A stretch of 64,000 nucleotides of DNA from Rhipicephalus microplus (Eukaryota > Arthropoda > Arachnida > Ixodida > Ixodidae), in NCBI RefSeq assembly GCF_043290135.1, contig NC_134710.1, forward strand, positions 461,691,376 to 461,755,375, read 5' to 3'. Below, piece by piece: positions 62,965 to 64,000 of this stretch; position 1 is the stretch's first letter; each line of letters begins with the position of its first letter. A program made the translations under genes and the position numbers. The notes beneath the pieces are model-generated. The model ran no database searches. It was given only the letters and a program-made list of their open reading frames with translations, and was not told the origin of the DNA.

Positions 62965-63039
62965 TATTTGTTACTGTTTTATGGGCTGCCTGGGAAGCAT
63001 ACTTCTCTGCTTTTTGTTTCCGGGTATCCCAGCATGACT

Positions 63040-63400
63040 TGGGACCCATCAGAAACAGATGCAGGCTGCCTGGCTGTTTAAGTATACCATGTTTAAATTG
63101 TCACCCACTGTTGGATCACATTCGGATTTTATATGTGGTGCTTTTAGTGTGCTTAGTGAGTCGGCGTATATGATTTCTTTCTTGTATTTTTCAGCGATGA
63201 TTTTCCGAACGGCTTCACTCAAGGCATAAGCTTCAGCTGAAAAAATGGAAAAACTACGAGGTACTTTCACAGAAATTGCGCTTTTTGTCGTCGCAATCCC
63301 AATACCCACGTGGTCTTCCGTTTTTGAGCCTTCTGTGTAAAATTCTTCGTAATCACTATATTCGTGCTGAAGTGTATAAAATTCTTGGATTATGTGTTCT
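63040..63400 (-). pseudogene. LINE-E RNase H
   Basis: Reads EEFYTEGSKTEDHVGIG (the first catalytic Asp of the usual YTDGS is Glu), PRSFSIFSAEAYALSEAVRK with the catalytic Glu, and EIIYADSLSTLKA with the next Asp. A stop at about 63049 follows AACICF. RNase H of I-like LINEs degrades the RNA template. Confidence 0.78.
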
Positions 63401-64000
63401 GGTGGGGTGCTTTTTTGTTAAAACGGCTTAGTGAAATTTCGCATAGCTGCGACAGGTCGAACCATGGCGGCAGTCTTGGTGGTTTAATAGCGACATCTAG
63501 TGATCCATCAGGGATGTTATAAAAGAGGCAGTATTCCTCGAAACGTAGGACAAGTGCTTTGATTAGGTTTGGTTTTTTGAGGTAGTGTGAGCGTGAGTCA
63601 CATTTTGCGGCATTTTCGTATCAGATGTGTTCAGGTGACGACCTTATTCTTAAAACGTATGACAAGGTTAGTAATGCTCTGCGATCACATAGAGGGGGCT
63701 CATTGCATTCTACGTATAGACTTTGCACAGGTGATGTTCTGTAAGCACCACTTGACAGACGGAGACCGAGGTTGTGTATAGGGTCAAGACGGCGGATGTA
63801 TGAGTTTCGCGCCGAGTCGTAGACTACGCATCCGTAGTCTAAAATGCTGCGTACAAGAGATCAGTAAATACGTATAAAGCAGCGTCTATCGGAACCCCAG
63901 TGTTTATGGGAGAGTACTTTGAGCAGGTTGAGTGCTCTGTTTGGCTTAGTTTTCAGTGCGTTTATGTGTGGCAGAAAGTTTAGATTTCGGTCGAATGTGA

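Larger units (their letters stand above)
62420..64000 (-). mobile_element. LINE-E: RT end, RNase H and C-terminus, minus strand, runs off the window
   Basis: On the minus strand from 64000: the thumb after the reverse transcriptase (NALKTKPNRALNLLKVLSHK, SILDYGCVVYDSARNSYIRR, LRLSSGAYRTSPVQSLYVEC), then RNase H (63400-63040), then the zinc-like end (62964-62521), then a hairpin (TGGCGCAAAAGCAGC pairing with GCTGCGCCA, 62447-62479). Several stops interrupt it. The rest of the LINE lies beyond the window. Similar to, but not the same family as, LINE-D. Confidence 0.82.

Overview
This is eukaryotic repeat-rich DNA. It is almost certainly from a hard tick (Ixodidae) or a close arachnid relative. 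The reasons are tRNA-derived SINE pieces that resemble my recollection of the tick Ruka family, a Penelope-like element with a GIY-YIG domain, several Ty3/gypsy lineages, APE-type LINEs, long TA/GACA/GATA microsatellites and very low host coding density. No operon, rRNA gene, stand-alone tRNA gene, CRISPR array or bacterial feature was seen.

Layout. 1-1.3 kb: tail of a Ty3 element (integrase pieces, polypurine tract, probable 3' LTR start). 3.0-5.1 kb: a SINE joined to a decayed Ty3 pol, which ends in a 27-bp snap-back palindrome and a LINE 3' end. 7.2-7.6 kb: a TATA box and a THAP zinc-finger reading frame. 8.4-9.5 kb: the 3' part of a Penelope-like element abutting a SINE. 9.6-11.7 kb: minus-strand Ty3 gag-protease. 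11.7-12.6 kb: minus-strand LINE tail. 12.57-32.88 kb: a nested stack in one (TA)n tract, made of Ty3 element 'gypsy-1' carrying LINE-A and Ty3 element 'gypsy-2' carrying LINE-B in its 5' LTR. 32.9-44.8 kb: the least element-dense part, with two candidate host terminal exons (plus strand 34.23 kb, minus strand 40.53-40.70 kb), a 3-kb RNase H-type LINE-C, a fold-back element and a tandem-repeat satellite. 44.8-51.4 kb: a solo LTR and 'gypsy-3' (minus, twin 407-bp LTRs). 51.8-57.1 kb: 'gypsy-4' (plus, both LTRs). 57.55-60.86 kb: 'gypsy-5' (plus, 120-bp LTR, intact gag, no 3' end). 60.9-64 kb: LINE fragments on both strands.

The elements act on each other more than with any host pathway. LINEs supply target-primed insertions, Ty3 elements insert into TA microsatellite, and Penelope-type termini land inside Ty3 genes with 12-bp target duplications. 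All pol genes carry stops or frameshifts, so none looks autonomous. The most unusual items are two tiny insertions (55 bp and 173 bp) that share the Penelope terminus and 12-bp target duplications, a hidden minus-strand coding exon too short for ordinary gene calling, a LINE ORF1 with an SGNH-esterase-like domain, and a LINE ORF1 with a decayed 2A-like motif behind tandem 5' monomers.
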